The notes beneath the pieces are model-generated. The model did no database searches, was not told the origin of the DNA, and was given only the letters and a program-made list of their open reading frames with translations. DNA of 44,086 bases from Arcicella sp. (lineage in GTDB: Bacteria; Bacteroidota; Bacteroidia; Cytophagales; Spirosomataceae): contig JANXML010000334.1 of NCBI GenBank assembly GCA_025354645.1, positions 1 to 44,086 of the forward strand, in the 5' to 3' direction. Positions 33,986 to 42,454 of this stretch are shown one piece after another; position 1 is the stretch's first letter; each line of letters begins with the position of its first letter. Both the position numbers and the translations under genes were made by a program.

Positions 33986-34453
33986 ATGAAAACTATCAAT
34001 CAATGGCTTGCCGAATACGGCGAAAGTCACCAAAATCCAACCAATAAAACGGTTCACTGGATATGCGTTCCCCTTATTTTTTTTAGTGTAGTTGGATTAC
34101 TTTTTAGTATTAAACTCCCATTTTTCAGTTTCGGGGATATGCAAGGTAATGTAGCCTTAGTTGTGCTGGTTGTCACATTAATTTATTACTTCACTTTATC
34201 AAAATCTTTAACAGTTGGCTTGCTAATTTTCACGTCATTGTGTGTTTATTTATGTTACCTCATTGAACAATCAGGATTTGCTCCGTTATGGCAGGTATCA
34301 GTTACGGTTTTTGTTTTGGCTTGGATTGGTCAATTCTGGGGGCATAAAGTAGAAGGGAAAAAACCATCGTTTTTAAAAGATTTGCAATTCTTAATGATTG
34401 GACCCGCTTGGTTAATGAGCTTTATTTATCAGCGTTTGGGAATAGCACTTTAA
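33986..34453 (+). CDS. Mpo1-like (DUF962) membrane protein
   Basis: A 155-residue integral membrane protein of the Mpo1/DUF962 family. The conserved motif near the N-terminus is visible: YGESHQNPTNKTVHWICVP, where the H-x-N-x-x-N-K-x-x-H residues are the iron ligands in yeast Mpo1. Four hydrophobic segments follow at about 25-45, 55-75, 78-98 and 104-122, the last ending in GQFWGHKVEGKKP, which has another conserved His. Yeast Mpo1 alpha-oxidises 2-hydroxy fatty acids; the bacterial role is not known. The 3' flank is a heptad inverted repeat, then a terminator. Confidence 0.88.
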   Translation: MKTINQWLAEYGESHQNPTNKTVHWICVPLIFFSVVGLLFSIKLPFFSFGDMQGNVALVVLVVTLIYYFTLSKSLTVGLLIFTSLCVYLCYLIEQSGFAPLWQVSVTVFVLAWIGQFWGHKVEGKKPSFLKDLQFLMIGPAWLMSFIYQRLGIAL

Positions 34454-34456
34454 TAG

Positions 34457-34617
34457 GTATGAATTATGAGGTAGTAGGTAGGAGGTGTTAAGTCGCAAGG
34501 TTTAAGTTTACTTCTCAAGGTTTAAATTTACTTTTCAAGGTTTAAATTTTTTTACTTACTACTTACTACCTCATACCTACGACTTCATACCTCATACCTA
34601 CGACCTACTACCTCATA
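34457..34617. repeat. Heptad inverted repeat (TATGAGG/CCTCATA family) after the Mpo1-like gene
   Basis: The left arm from 34457 has GTATGAA, TTATGAG, GTAGTAG, GTAGGAG, GTGTTAA, GTCGCAA. The right arm 34555-34617 has nine units: CTTACTA, CTTACTA, CCTCATA, CCTACGA, CTTCATA, CCTCATA, CCTACGA, CCTACTA, CCTCATA. In the loop region a 20-base unit beginning CAAGGTTTAA recurs three times (34496, 34516, 34536). The array starts three bases after the stop codon. Confidence 0.92.
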
Positions 34618-34653
34618 CCTAAAAAAGACCTTTCATAACATATCAGAATAAAT

Positions 34654-34690
34654 CCGCATCAAGTAGTTCATATTTGATGCGGTTTTGTTT
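34654..34690 (+). terminator. Terminator after the Mpo1-like gene
   Basis: CCGCATCAA (34654-34662) pairs with TTGATGCGG (34674-34682), followed by a T-rich run. It lies downstream of the repeat array and upstream of the prohibitin-like gene. Confidence 0.82.
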
Positions 34691-34749
34691 TTTTGCAGAA
34701 TCGAATAGACCGAAACGTAATTGTAAATCACAATTTAAACACAAAAACA

Positions 34750-35655
34750 ATGTTCTTAATTTTTTTAGGTATTATTGCTTTAATGGTAGGTTTTGCCATT
34801 AACACACCTTCATTAACCTTTTCTCGTTTTTCTCGTCCAGTAAAAGTTGCGGGTGTGGTACTGATCGTTTTAGGTTTTCTTTCATCGGGCATTAAGCAAA
34901 TAGGTGCTGGTGAAGTAGGAGTTCAATCATTATTTGGTAGTGTTGGGCAAAACACCTTGTCAAGTGGTTTAAACTTCGTAAACCCTTTAGCTAATGTTGA
35001 AACCTTTGATATTAAAACCCAGAATTACACGATGTCTGCCATTCATGATGAAGGCAATCAACAAGGCGACGATGCCATCAGGGTATTAACGGCGGATGGT
35101 TTGGAAGTTGTAATTGATTTGACGGTTTTATACAGAGTTATTCCCGCTGAAGCTCCAAGAATTTTGCGAGAGATTGGCATTGATTATCAAAACAAAGTTG
35201 TTCGTCCAATTACTCGAACAAAAATTAGGGATAATGCCGTTTATTATGATGCTGTGGCACTTTATTCAAGTAAAAGAGATGCTTTTCAGAATGGAATATT
35301 TAAGTCAATCGAGAAAGATTTTCGTTCAAGAGGATTACTTTTAGAACAATTATTGGTAAGAAATATTATGCTCCCAACGTCTGTAAAAGCATCAATTGAA
35401 TCAAAAATAAATGCGGAACAGGATGCTCAAAAAATGCAATTTGTATTGCAAAAAGAGAAACAAGAAGCAGAGCGTAAGCGTGTTGAAGCACAAGGAATTG
35501 CAGATTATCAGAAAATTCTTTCAACGGGATTGAGTGATAAACAATTACAATATGAAGCTATTAAGGCTCAAATGGCAATTGCAACTTCTCCCAACACGAA
35601 AGTAATCATCATGGGTGGAAAAGGAAATTCTCCAATTATTTTGGGAGATAAGTAG
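34750..35655 (+). CDS. Prohibitin-like SPFH/Band 7 protein
   Basis: A 301-residue membrane-anchored SPFH protein. I chose the ATG at 34750 over the upstream TTG. Two hydrophobic segments lie at the N-terminus (FLIFLGIIALMVGFAI, then VAGVVLIVLGFLSSGI). The SPFH domain follows (AGEVGVQSLFGSV, LSSGLNFVNPLANV, TADGLEVVIDLTVLYRV, VVRPITRTKIRDNAVYYDAVALYSSKRD). A coiled coil (~210-260) has KINAEQDAQKMQF and KEKQEAERKRVEAQG. This matches bacterial prohibitins, which form large membrane rings and regulate FtsH or lipid domains; the role here is inferred. Its end is followed by a heptad repeat shared with the convergent OmpA gene. Confidence 0.9.
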   Translation: MFLIFLGIIALMVGFAINTPSLTFSRFSRPVKVAGVVLIVLGFLSSGIKQIGAGEVGVQSLFGSVGQNTLSSGLNFVNPLANVETFDIKTQNYTMSAIHDEGNQQGDDAIRVLTADGLEVVIDLTVLYRVIPAEAPRILREIGIDYQNKVVRPITRTKIRDNAVYYDAVALYSSKRDAFQNGIFKSIEKDFRSRGLLLEQLLVRNIMLPTSVKASIESKINAEQDAQKMQFVLQKEKQEAERKRVEAQGIADYQKILSTGLSDKQLQYEAIKAQMAIATSPNTKVIIMGGKGNSPIILGDK

Positions 35656-35664
35656 GGCTGTTAG

Positions 35665-35825
35665 CAGTTATCAGTAAGCAGTTTTCAGTGAACAATTAGC
35701 AAGAAGCAGTTATCAGTGAATCGCTGATAAATATTAACAAAAGATTAAAATTAACGATAGTTTAACACTAAGTTTTACAACTAAATTTTAATTGATAATT
35801 GTTCACTGATAACTGATAACTGCTC
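35665..35825. repeat. Heptad inverted repeat (CAGTnnn family) between the prohibitin-like and OmpA genes
   Basis: The left arm 35665-35720 is eight units: CAGTTAT, CAGTAAG, CAGTTTT, CAGTGAA, CAATTAG, CAAGAAG, CAGTTAT, CAGTGAA. The right arm 35791-35825 is five inverted units: ATTGATA, ATTGTTC, ACTGATA, ACTGATA, ACTGCTC. About 70 bases lie between them. It fills the convergent intergenic space, where no ordinary terminator is present. Confidence 0.93.
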
Positions 35826-35829
35826 AATG

Positions 35830-36732
35830 TCATTTCACTTGTCCACTCACCAATGCCTGAAAGAATTGCTCTAATTTGGGCATAACAGTTATCTCAATTC
35901 TACGATTTATTTTTTTGTTAGGTTCAGTACCCGTATATTCTTTCGGAGAATATTCTGACCGTCCACCTGCTAAAATTCTATCGGGTTGAACACCAAAACG
36001 AGTTTGAAGTAATCGTGTGATGGCAGTGGCACGTTTTGCACTCAAATCCCAATTATCTTTAATTCCATCCGTTGATACGGGAGAATTGTCGGTATGACTT
36101 TCCACTAAGACATCCAAGTCAGGATGTCCATTTAAGGCTTTTGCAATTTTTTCAAGCGTATTTTCTCCTTTCTGATTGACATTGGCATTATTGGATGAGA
36201 AAAATATTTTATCTGAAATTGAGATGCAGACTAACCCTTTGCGAGCCTTCACACTAAAATCTTCATCCGAAATTTCATAATTAATCATTCGTTTCAAACT
36301 TACCATAAATGAAACATTCAAAGAGTCTTTTCTCTGAATGGCAGTGGTGATATTTTCAATGTATTGACTTTGTTCGTTAATGGTTTCCATTGATTTTCGC
36401 ATACTATCAGCCCCTGCCTTACTCATGAGCGTAAGGTTGGTCATTCTATCCAACAATTTTGAATTTGTTTTCTTTAAAAAATCAATCTGTTCGTCCAAAC
36501 TTTTAATATGTTTTGAACGAATATCTAATTCTTTGTTGCGAGTTTTTGTGGCAGATTCGTAAGCAGAAAGCTGTTTATCTCTATCTTTAAGCTCGTTCTT
36601 AACTTTGGAAATATTATCTCTTGAAGTGGTTTTGAAAGTTGTGTATTCATCTTGTATTTCAACAAACTTTTTCTTACTTACGCATGAATTTGTCAGAATT
36701 ATCAATAAGAAAAACACGGTAATTTTGTACAT
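35830..36732 (-). CDS. OmpA-family lipoprotein (copy 1)
   Basis: A 300-residue lipoprotein with an OmpA/MotB C-terminal domain. The N-terminus is a lipoprotein signal with lipobox TNSCVSKKK (Cys at residue 17). Residues ~25-170 are coiled coil (DEQIDFLKKTNSKLLDRM). Residues ~170-285 are the peptidoglycan-binding domain: ISISDKIFFSSNNANVNQKG, LVESHTDNSPVS, DNWDLSAKRATAITRLL, PDRILAGGRSEYSP and NRRIEITVMP. The usual G-H-T-D reads S-H-T-D. It is a paralogue of the next gene with the same layout. It should tether the outer membrane to the wall. Confidence 0.92.
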   Translation of the reverse strand: MYKITVFFLLIILTNSCVSKKKFVEIQDEYTTFKTTSRDNISKVKNELKDRDKQLSAYESATKTRNKELDIRSKHIKSLDEQIDFLKKTNSKLLDRMTNLTLMSKAGADSMRKSMETINEQSQYIENITTAIQRKDSLNVSFMVSLKRMINYEISDEDFSVKARKGLVCISISDKIFFSSNNANVNQKGENTLEKIAKALNGHPDLDVLVESHTDNSPVSTDGIKDNWDLSAKRATAITRLLQTRFGVQPDRILAGGRSEYSPKEYTGTEPNKKINRRIEITVMPKLEQFFQALVSGQVK

Positions 36733-36879
36733 AATAGTATGTTTGTTTGATGGGTTGAATCAAAGTAATGGTTGCTTTGAAACGCAATTAGCAATAAGCT
36801 AATCTTAATTGAACAAAAACCGTGCAATTATTAAAGGAATAAGAGAAAGATACATGAAAAACGAAAAGAGCGTTTTTAG

Positions 36880-37017
36880 GTACAAGTTATGAGGCATGAG
36901 TTATGAGGTATAAATTATGAGGTATGAGGTAGGAGGCATGAATTATAAGTACGAATTGTGAGGTAAAATTCTTACTTAATTATTTATACATCATATCTCA
37001 TACCTCATATCTCATTC
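36880..37017. repeat. Heptad inverted repeat (TATGAGG family) between the OmpA paralogues
   Basis: The left arm 36880-36962 is about twelve units (GTACAAG, TTATGAG, GCATGAG, TTATGAG, GTATAAA, TTATGAG, GTATGAG, GTAGGAG and others, with one 6-base unit at 36950). The right arm 36990-37017 is ATCATAT, CTCATAC, CTCATAT, CTCATTC. It ends one base before the stop codon of the OmpA gene at 37019. It belongs to the same family as the array after the Mpo1-like gene. Confidence 0.9.
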
Positions 37018-37018
37018 A

Positions 37019-37927
37019 TTATTTCTGTCCATTTGCCAGCATTTGAAAGAATTGGTCAAGTTTTGGCAGTACAATAATTTCAGTTCTACGATTTGTTCTA
37101 CGTCCTATTTCATTTGAATTTGGCACTTTTGGAACAAACTCAGAACGTCCTCCCGCAGTCATTCGTTCGGGCGAAATGCCAAATTTAGCTTGCAGAAGTC
37201 TTACAACTGAAGTTGCTCGTTTTGCAGATAAATCCCAATTGTCCATTAAGCAAATGGTTGAAATTGGCACGTTATCCGTATGACCTTCCACTAAAATATC
37301 TAATTCTTTATGATCGTTCACCACCCTTGAAACTTTCTCTAAAACAACTTCTGCTCGGGGATTAATCATAGCACTACCCGACTGAAAAAGCATTTTATCT
37401 GAAATAGAAATGTAAACAACTCCTTTTTTCACTTCAACTGTCACATCTTCATCATTAATATCTGCCAAAGAGCGTTTTAAGGTCATCATTAAAACTAAAT
37501 TCAAAGAATCTTTTCGTTGAACCGATGAATTCAAGTCTTTGATATATTTGCTTTGGTCGTTTAAGGTTTCCAAGGATTTTCTAATACTTTCTGCCCCTGA
37601 TTTACTGACAATCGAAAGGTCGGACATTCTATCTAAAAGGTTTGTATTGGTTTTTTTTAGATAATCAATCTGATCTTCTAATGCTTTTGTTTGAGCCACC
37701 CACTGCTTTGATTTTGCGTCTAATTCAATTGTTTTTGACTTTAAATCGGATTCCAGACCTGCTTTTGATTTATCACAATCACGCAACTCAGACCTTACTT
37801 TATTCAAATTATTCTCAGAATTCGCCTTAAAAGTTGAATATTCAGCCTGGGCTTCTGCTAATTTTTTCTTGCTTACACAAGATGTCATGAAGACAAATGA
37901 AGTTACTAAAATCAATGCTTTTTTCAT
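37019..37927 (-). CDS. OmpA-family lipoprotein (copy 2)
   Basis: A 302-residue paralogue of the gene at 35830, with the same order of parts: lipobox MTSCVSKKK (Cys at residue 17), coiled coil with DQIDYLKKTNTNLLDRMSDLS, and an OmpA/MotB domain with VYISISDKMLFQSGSAMINP, LVEGHTDNVPIS, DNWDLSAKRATSVVRLL, PERMTAGGRSEFVP and NRRTEIIVLP. This copy keeps the canonical G-H-T-D motif. Tandem orientation and long shared blocks indicate local duplication. The region between the copies is occupied by a heptad inverted repeat. It probably anchors the outer membrane to peptidoglycan. Confidence 0.93.
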   Translation of the reverse strand: MKKALILVTSFVFMTSCVSKKKLAEAQAEYSTFKANSENNLNKVRSELRDCDKSKAGLESDLKSKTIELDAKSKQWVAQTKALEDQIDYLKKTNTNLLDRMSDLSIVSKSGAESIRKSLETLNDQSKYIKDLNSSVQRKDSLNLVLMMTLKRSLADINDEDVTVEVKKGVVYISISDKMLFQSGSAMINPRAEVVLEKVSRVVNDHKELDILVEGHTDNVPISTICLMDNWDLSAKRATSVVRLLQAKFGISPERMTAGGRSEFVPKVPNSNEIGRRTNRRTEIIVLPKLDQFFQMLANGQK

Positions 37928-38554
37928 TTTTATTTTGGTTGTTGATTGTTTTATAAAGATTTGAAAGATAAGATTCTTCTTGAAAATTTTCTTGAATATT
38001 ATTGATTGTTAGTTTAAAAATCATACCATTAATCCATTAAAATATTAAAAGAATTTAATAGAAGAAATTTGAGCGTAAATATAGAACCCACTTCTTATAA
38101 TATTTATTTGACGCTAAAAATTTTGGAACAATTTGAATTCATTCTTTAAAATTTGTTTTAAAATATCTTTATGACAAAATAAAGGAAATTTGCATTATTC
38201 TAATAATGTCATTTATCAGACATTATTTATCAAGCCAATTTATTAAGTTTGATTAGGAATTAATATTAATTTGTAAGGTTGATTAATATTTTTTGCAAAC
38301 TATTAATAATCAGTTATATACACCTCTGTAAGTATCAGAAAAAATAGTTATATCAAAATTATTGCAAAAAACTAACACAAAAATAACATACGTTTAATCG
38401 TTTTTTTATTATTTTGTGTTAAATTTAGGCTTAAACTAAAATAGTATAAAACCGTTATTACATTATTAATAATTTTAATTTGACATAGTGAGAGTTACAT
38501 TCTAAACCAATAGTCGTTTAGAAAATATTCAGAAACTATTAAAATATTGATCCT
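37928..38554. other. 627-bp divergent AT-rich gap
   Basis: Very AT-rich sequence between the divergent OmpA copy 2 and alpha/beta hydrolase genes. I see no coding frame, no heptad array and no tRNA. A TAAATTTA at 38420-38427 resembles a -7 box on the + strand, but no well-placed -33 element accompanies it. Promoters for both flanking genes must lie here. Confidence 0.45.
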
Positions 38555-39334
38555 ATGAACTATAAAATCCACGAAGGCAATGGCTATAAATATATTGATG
38601 AAGGCGAAGGAGAAGTTCTTTTGTTACTTCATGGCTTGTTTGGTGCATTGAGCAATTGGGCGGGAGTAATTGAAGGTTTTAAAGGAAAATATAGAGTAAT
38701 TATTCCCATGATGCCTATTTATGATATGCCCATTTTAAAAGCTGGATGTGAAGGACTTTGCGAGTTCATTGAAGGTTTTGTTGATTGGAAAGGTTTTGAT
38801 GATTTAACACTTTTAGGGAATTCGTTGGGAGGTCACGTATCTTTAATTTATACCTTGAAAAATCCTGATAAAGTCAAAAGATTGGTTCTCACAGGTAGTT
38901 CAGGTCTTTTTGAAGATGGTATGGGCGGTTCATATCCAAAAAGGGGAAATTATGCCTACATAAAGGAGCGAGTTGAATATACTTTCTATGACCCAGAAAC
39001 AGCCACAAAAGAATTGGTGGATGAAGTTTTTGATATTACCAATACGGCATCTAAGGTGATAAGAATAATATCAATTGCCAAATCCGCTCAACGGAACAAT
39101 ATGTCCAAAGAGGTTGTTAACATCAAAACACCCACGCTTTTAGTATGGGGATTAAACGATACAATTACGCCTCCGCAAGTTGGGCATGAATTTAATCGCT
39201 TAATTGAAAATTCTGAGTTGCATTTTATAGACAAATGTTGCCATGCACCTATGATGGAACAACCAGAAACATTTAACGAAATTCTGGAAACTTGGCTTGA
39301 AAAAACACCAATTCAAATGGAGGAATTAGTTTGA
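38555..39334 (+). CDS. Alpha/beta fold hydrolase
   Basis: A 259-residue alpha/beta hydrolase without a signal peptide. Oxyanion region LLLLHGLFGALSNW, nucleophile elbow LLGNSLGGHVSL (Ser in G-N-S-L-G-G), acid in VWGLNDTITPP and catalytic His in DKCCHAPMMEQPE are all in place. It resembles the general esterase/lyase-like branch; the substrate cannot be assigned. A cap region lies between about residues 125 and 190. The CBS-domain gene follows in the same direction after ~96 bases. Confidence 0.88.
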   Translation: MNYKIHEGNGYKYIDEGEGEVLLLLHGLFGALSNWAGVIEGFKGKYRVIIPMMPIYDMPILKAGCEGLCEFIEGFVDWKGFDDLTLLGNSLGGHVSLIYTLKNPDKVKRLVLTGSSGLFEDGMGGSYPKRGNYAYIKERVEYTFYDPETATKELVDEVFDITNTASKVIRIISIAKSAQRNNMSKEVVNIKTPTLLVWGLNDTITPPQVGHEFNRLIENSELHFIDKCCHAPMMEQPETFNEILETWLEKTPIQMEELV

Positions 39335-39430
39335 ATAATTAAATTTGGAAAATACATTTAATTCAGTAATTTATTGTAGCGAATCAAGAATGCTTAGGAC
39401 AAATACTCAACATCCCTACCACTTTCATCA

Positions 39431-40105
39431 ATGAACAATATGCTCGCAAAAGACTTTATTAATCCGATGTTACCTATCTTGAAATCCACCGACACCGTTG
39501 GGAAAGCGATAGATTTAATGGAAGAATACCGAATTGGACAACTACCGATTGTGAATGAATTGGAATATAGAGGTTTAATTAATCAAGATATTTTGATGGA
39601 GGCTGATGAGGATTTGCCTTTATTGGCTCTCCAACCTGAATTTGGGGAAGTCGCAGTTACGGAAAATCAACATGTTTTAGAGATTTTAGCCGTCACCCAA
39701 AAATATGATTTACAGACAGTAGTTGTTTTGGATGAAGAAAATAAATTTACTGGAACTATTAGCGTTAATGAATTATTGAATCAATTTTCAAAGAATTTAG
39801 GAACCCAAGAATTAGGAGCCGTTTTGGAAATTGCAGTAGAAAATAGAAGTTATTCGTTGGCAGAAATCAGTCGTTTGATTGAATCTAATAATACAAAAAT
39901 TATAAGTTCATATTATACAAGTGGCTCATTTTCAGAGGATTCCAAAGATATTTTAACACTAAAATTAAATCGGCAAGATATTACTTCCGTCATTGCAACT
40001 TTGGCAAGATATGAATATGACGTTGTTGGTGCCTACAATTTTGAAGCCCTTGAAACACCAGACCGTGAACGATATGATTTGCTGATGAAGTACTTGGAGA
40101 TGTGA
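39431..40105 (+). CDS. CBS-domain protein
   Basis: A 224-residue protein with an N-terminal CBS pair (residues ~5-125): MLAKDFINPMLPILKSTDTV, EEYRIGQLPIVNE, GLINQDILM, then VLEILAVTQKYDLQTVVVLDE and FTGTISVNELL. The rest, ~140-224, resembles a small alpha/beta (ACT-like) domain with IISSYYTSGSF and LKLNRQDITSVIATL. Such proteins sense adenine nucleotides; the target is not known. The ATG at 39440 is an alternative start. A bidirectional terminator follows. Confidence 0.87.
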   Translation: MNNMLAKDFINPMLPILKSTDTVGKAIDLMEEYRIGQLPIVNELEYRGLINQDILMEADEDLPLLALQPEFGEVAVTENQHVLEILAVTQKYDLQTVVVLDEENKFTGTISVNELLNQFSKNLGTQELGAVLEIAVENRSYSLAEISRLIESNNTKIISSYYTSGSFSEDSKDILTLKLNRQDITSVIATLARYEYDVVGAYNFEALETPDRERYDLLMKYLEM

Positions 40106-40130
40106 TAATAATTAACAGTAAGTAGAAAGT

Positions 40131-40174
40131 AAAAATGCCGATTTGGAATTATTCATTCCAAATCGGCATTTTTT
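40131..40174. terminator. Bidirectional terminator between the CBS and S9 peptidase genes
   Basis: A perfect 19-bp stem (40131-40149 with 40155-40173; core ATGCCGATTTGGAAT) with a five-base loop and A and T flanks. It serves both convergent genes. Three weak CAGT-like heptads (40114-40134) precede it. Confidence 0.93.
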
Positions 40175-40185
40175 ATAATTCATAA

Positions 40186-42327
40186 CTATCTCCCAATATA
40201 TCTTTCAAAAAACTCATAAATCCTCAGCATTCTATCAATTTTTTGGCGAACATTTCCTGTTCTTGAAAGTTCGTGTGTTGCTCCTGGCATTCGTACATAT
40301 TCAACCTCTTTTCCCATGATTTTCAAGGACTTATACATCATTTCTGATTGAATTACGCCCGTCCGTAAATCGTTTTCTCCATGTTTTATTAAGAAAGGTG
40401 TTTTGATTTTGTCCACATAAGTGTATGGCGATTCACGGTCTAAAATATCTTTTGTTTTTGGTTCCCAAGGATAACCCCCGAAGTAATTTGGAGTCAATCG
40501 CCAAGCATTTCCTTCTCCCATAAAAGTGGTCAAATCGTAAACGCCTCGTTGGGCAAAAGCAGCCTTGAAACGATTATCGTGCGAAATTATCCACGCCGTC
40601 AAATATCCCGCATACGAACCACCCGTTATGACTTGTCGGGAAGAATCAGCCCAGGATTCTTTGGCAGCATCACTGGCAGCAGCAAGCACATCTTCCGTGG
40701 GTCCAGTTCCCCAATCCTGAAAATTTGAAATTTGAAAATCTTTGCCATAACCACCTGATCCTCTTGGATTTGCATACACAACGCCATATCCTTGAGAGCA
40801 AAAATATTGCAATTCATGCCACATCGAGGATTCGCCTGGTCCCCACATAGCCGTTGGTCCTCCGTGCATATTCAATAATAATGGATAGGCTTTACCTGCT
40901 TCAAAATTGCTTGGCTTCATAATCCAATAGTCAATTATTTGCCCTTTTGTATTGGCATAAGTTCGCTTTTCTGGAAAACTCAATGCTTTGTTTTTTAAGA
41001 AATTATCGTTGTGAGAACTCAATTTTACTGGATTTTTCATAGATAAATCTGCAAAATATAATTCCGAAGGATTCTTGACCTCGGTTTTACTGAAAACGAT
41101 TTTTTCTTTGCTTACCTCAAAACTCGTAATACCTGAATCAAAATCAGACAACCTTTCAACCTTTTTAGATTGAATATCAAGGCGATAAATTGGGACACCA
41201 CCATTTGAATTAGCGGCAAAATAAACGTACTTAGAATCATCTGACCACTCAAAATTATTGGCTGCTCGGTCGAAAATAATGGGCGTTTTATTACTTCCAT
41301 CAGCATTTGAAATCATCATTTGATTAAAGCCCAACCATTCGGTTTTAGAGGTTGTGAAAATCATCATTTTTCCGTCGGGAGAAAGAGCAACATTGTTGTA
41401 AGACACTCCTTTTTCACCCACCAATTGACGTAGTTCTGAACCATCAAAATTTATCCTTACAATTGATGTATTTTGTTCACGGTCAGGGTGTTGCATTGAA
41501 TCTAAACCACAGACAGCGTAGATTTTTTTACTATCAAATGACCAAATTGCATTATTAAATGACCAAAAATTTTTCGTTACTTGAATGGGTTTTGCACCTT
41601 CTTTTGGTTCAATAATAAATAAAAGATTAAATTTCATTTCGGGTTCAGTAGTAGATTCCCCTTGAAAGTTAAGACGACTGAAAACTTTGGCTTTCTTGTC
41701 TTCAATATCCTTGTCTAAATACGCCCTGATTTCTTCTAAATTACCATCAGGATTTGCCTTTATTTTCTTATTATTTTTCAAGAAATCATTATTTTTAAAA
41801 CCCGCTTTTTCAAAAGACCATGAAGGTAATTTTTTCATTGGATTTAGTAATGAATCTTTCAATAATTCCGAAAAACTAACATTAACTGTAAATAAAATCT
41901 TAGTACCATCAGGCGACCATTGAGGATTATTAGCTCCGTATTTTAAATCAGTTAATTGAAATGCTTCTCCACCGTCCAACGGCATGATAAAAATTTGAGA
42001 TTGTCTTTTCACACTTCTCGCAAAGGCAATTTGTTTGCTATCAGCACTCCACGATGCCCCAGAAACACTCTCAGAACCTCGAGTAATTTGTTTAACTGTC
42101 TGATAATCAGTAATCCACAAATGAGTACGATAATCAAAATCTAATTTGTCAGACTCGTTTGGTTCATTCGTTTTAAGGGCATAAACTGCTCGTTTTCCAT
42201 CGGGAGAAATAGATACATTATTAACTTGTTGAATCTTAGTCATATCTGTTACCAAGATTTTTTCTTTGCCATTTTGGGCGAAAATAATATTTGAAATCAA
42301 AGAAAATAGAAGGAATAGTTTTTTCAT
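40186..42327 (-). CDS. Secreted S9 family prolyl oligopeptidase
   Basis: A 713-residue serine peptidase. The N-terminus is a signal peptide (KKLFLLFSLISNIIFAQ). Residues ~30-440 are a beta-propeller with repeated PD40-type motifs (ISPDGKRAVYAL, WSADSKQIAFAR, WSPDGTKILF, LSPDGKMMIF). The C-terminal alpha/beta hydrolase shows HGGPTAMWG, YANPRGSGGYGKDF, nucleophile TGGSYAGYLTAW, acid KHGENDLRTG and His PGATHELSR. It most resembles acylaminoacyl/dipeptidyl peptidases, probably periplasmic and acting on small peptides. It is monocistronic, with a terminator shared with the CBS gene. Confidence 0.93.
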   Translation of the reverse strand: MKKLFLLFSLISNIIFAQNGKEKILVTDMTKIQQVNNVSISPDGKRAVYALKTNEPNESDKLDFDYRTHLWITDYQTVKQITRGSESVSGASWSADSKQIAFARSVKRQSQIFIMPLDGGEAFQLTDLKYGANNPQWSPDGTKILFTVNVSFSELLKDSLLNPMKKLPSWSFEKAGFKNNDFLKNNKKIKANPDGNLEEIRAYLDKDIEDKKAKVFSRLNFQGESTTEPEMKFNLLFIIEPKEGAKPIQVTKNFWSFNNAIWSFDSKKIYAVCGLDSMQHPDREQNTSIVRINFDGSELRQLVGEKGVSYNNVALSPDGKMMIFTTSKTEWLGFNQMMISNADGSNKTPIIFDRAANNFEWSDDSKYVYFAANSNGGVPIYRLDIQSKKVERLSDFDSGITSFEVSKEKIVFSKTEVKNPSELYFADLSMKNPVKLSSHNDNFLKNKALSFPEKRTYANTKGQIIDYWIMKPSNFEAGKAYPLLLNMHGGPTAMWGPGESSMWHELQYFCSQGYGVVYANPRGSGGYGKDFQISNFQDWGTGPTEDVLAAASDAAKESWADSSRQVITGGSYAGYLTAWIISHDNRFKAAFAQRGVYDLTTFMGEGNAWRLTPNYFGGYPWEPKTKDILDRESPYTYVDKIKTPFLIKHGENDLRTGVIQSEMMYKSLKIMGKEVEYVRMPGATHELSRTGNVRQKIDRMLRIYEFFERYIGR

Positions 42328-42388
42328 GTGTTATCGTTGATTTTTAGTTTGGCATTTCAATAAAAGGAGTAATATCAATCCTCTCTTA

Positions 42389-42396
42389 CAAATCTA
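42389..42396 (-). promoter_or_regulatory. Candidate -7 box of the S9 peptidase gene
   Basis: CAAATCTA, i.e. TAGATTTG on the minus strand, matches TAnnTTTG exactly 62 bases upstream of the ATG. No correctly spaced -33 was seen, so confidence is low. Confidence 0.3.
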
Positions 42397-42398
42397 CA

Positions 42399-42433
42399 AA
42401 AAAAGGTTGTTTCTTGCAGAGAAACAACCTTTT
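42399..42433 (-). terminator. Terminator of the RlpA-like gene
   Basis: AAAAAGGTTGTTTC (42400-42413) pairs with GAAACAACCTTTT (42421-42433) around a seven-base loop. On the minus strand it is followed by a U-run. It starts 22 bases after the RlpA-like stop codon. Confidence 0.88.
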
Positions 42434-42454
42434 AAAATACTTATGGAAAATGTG

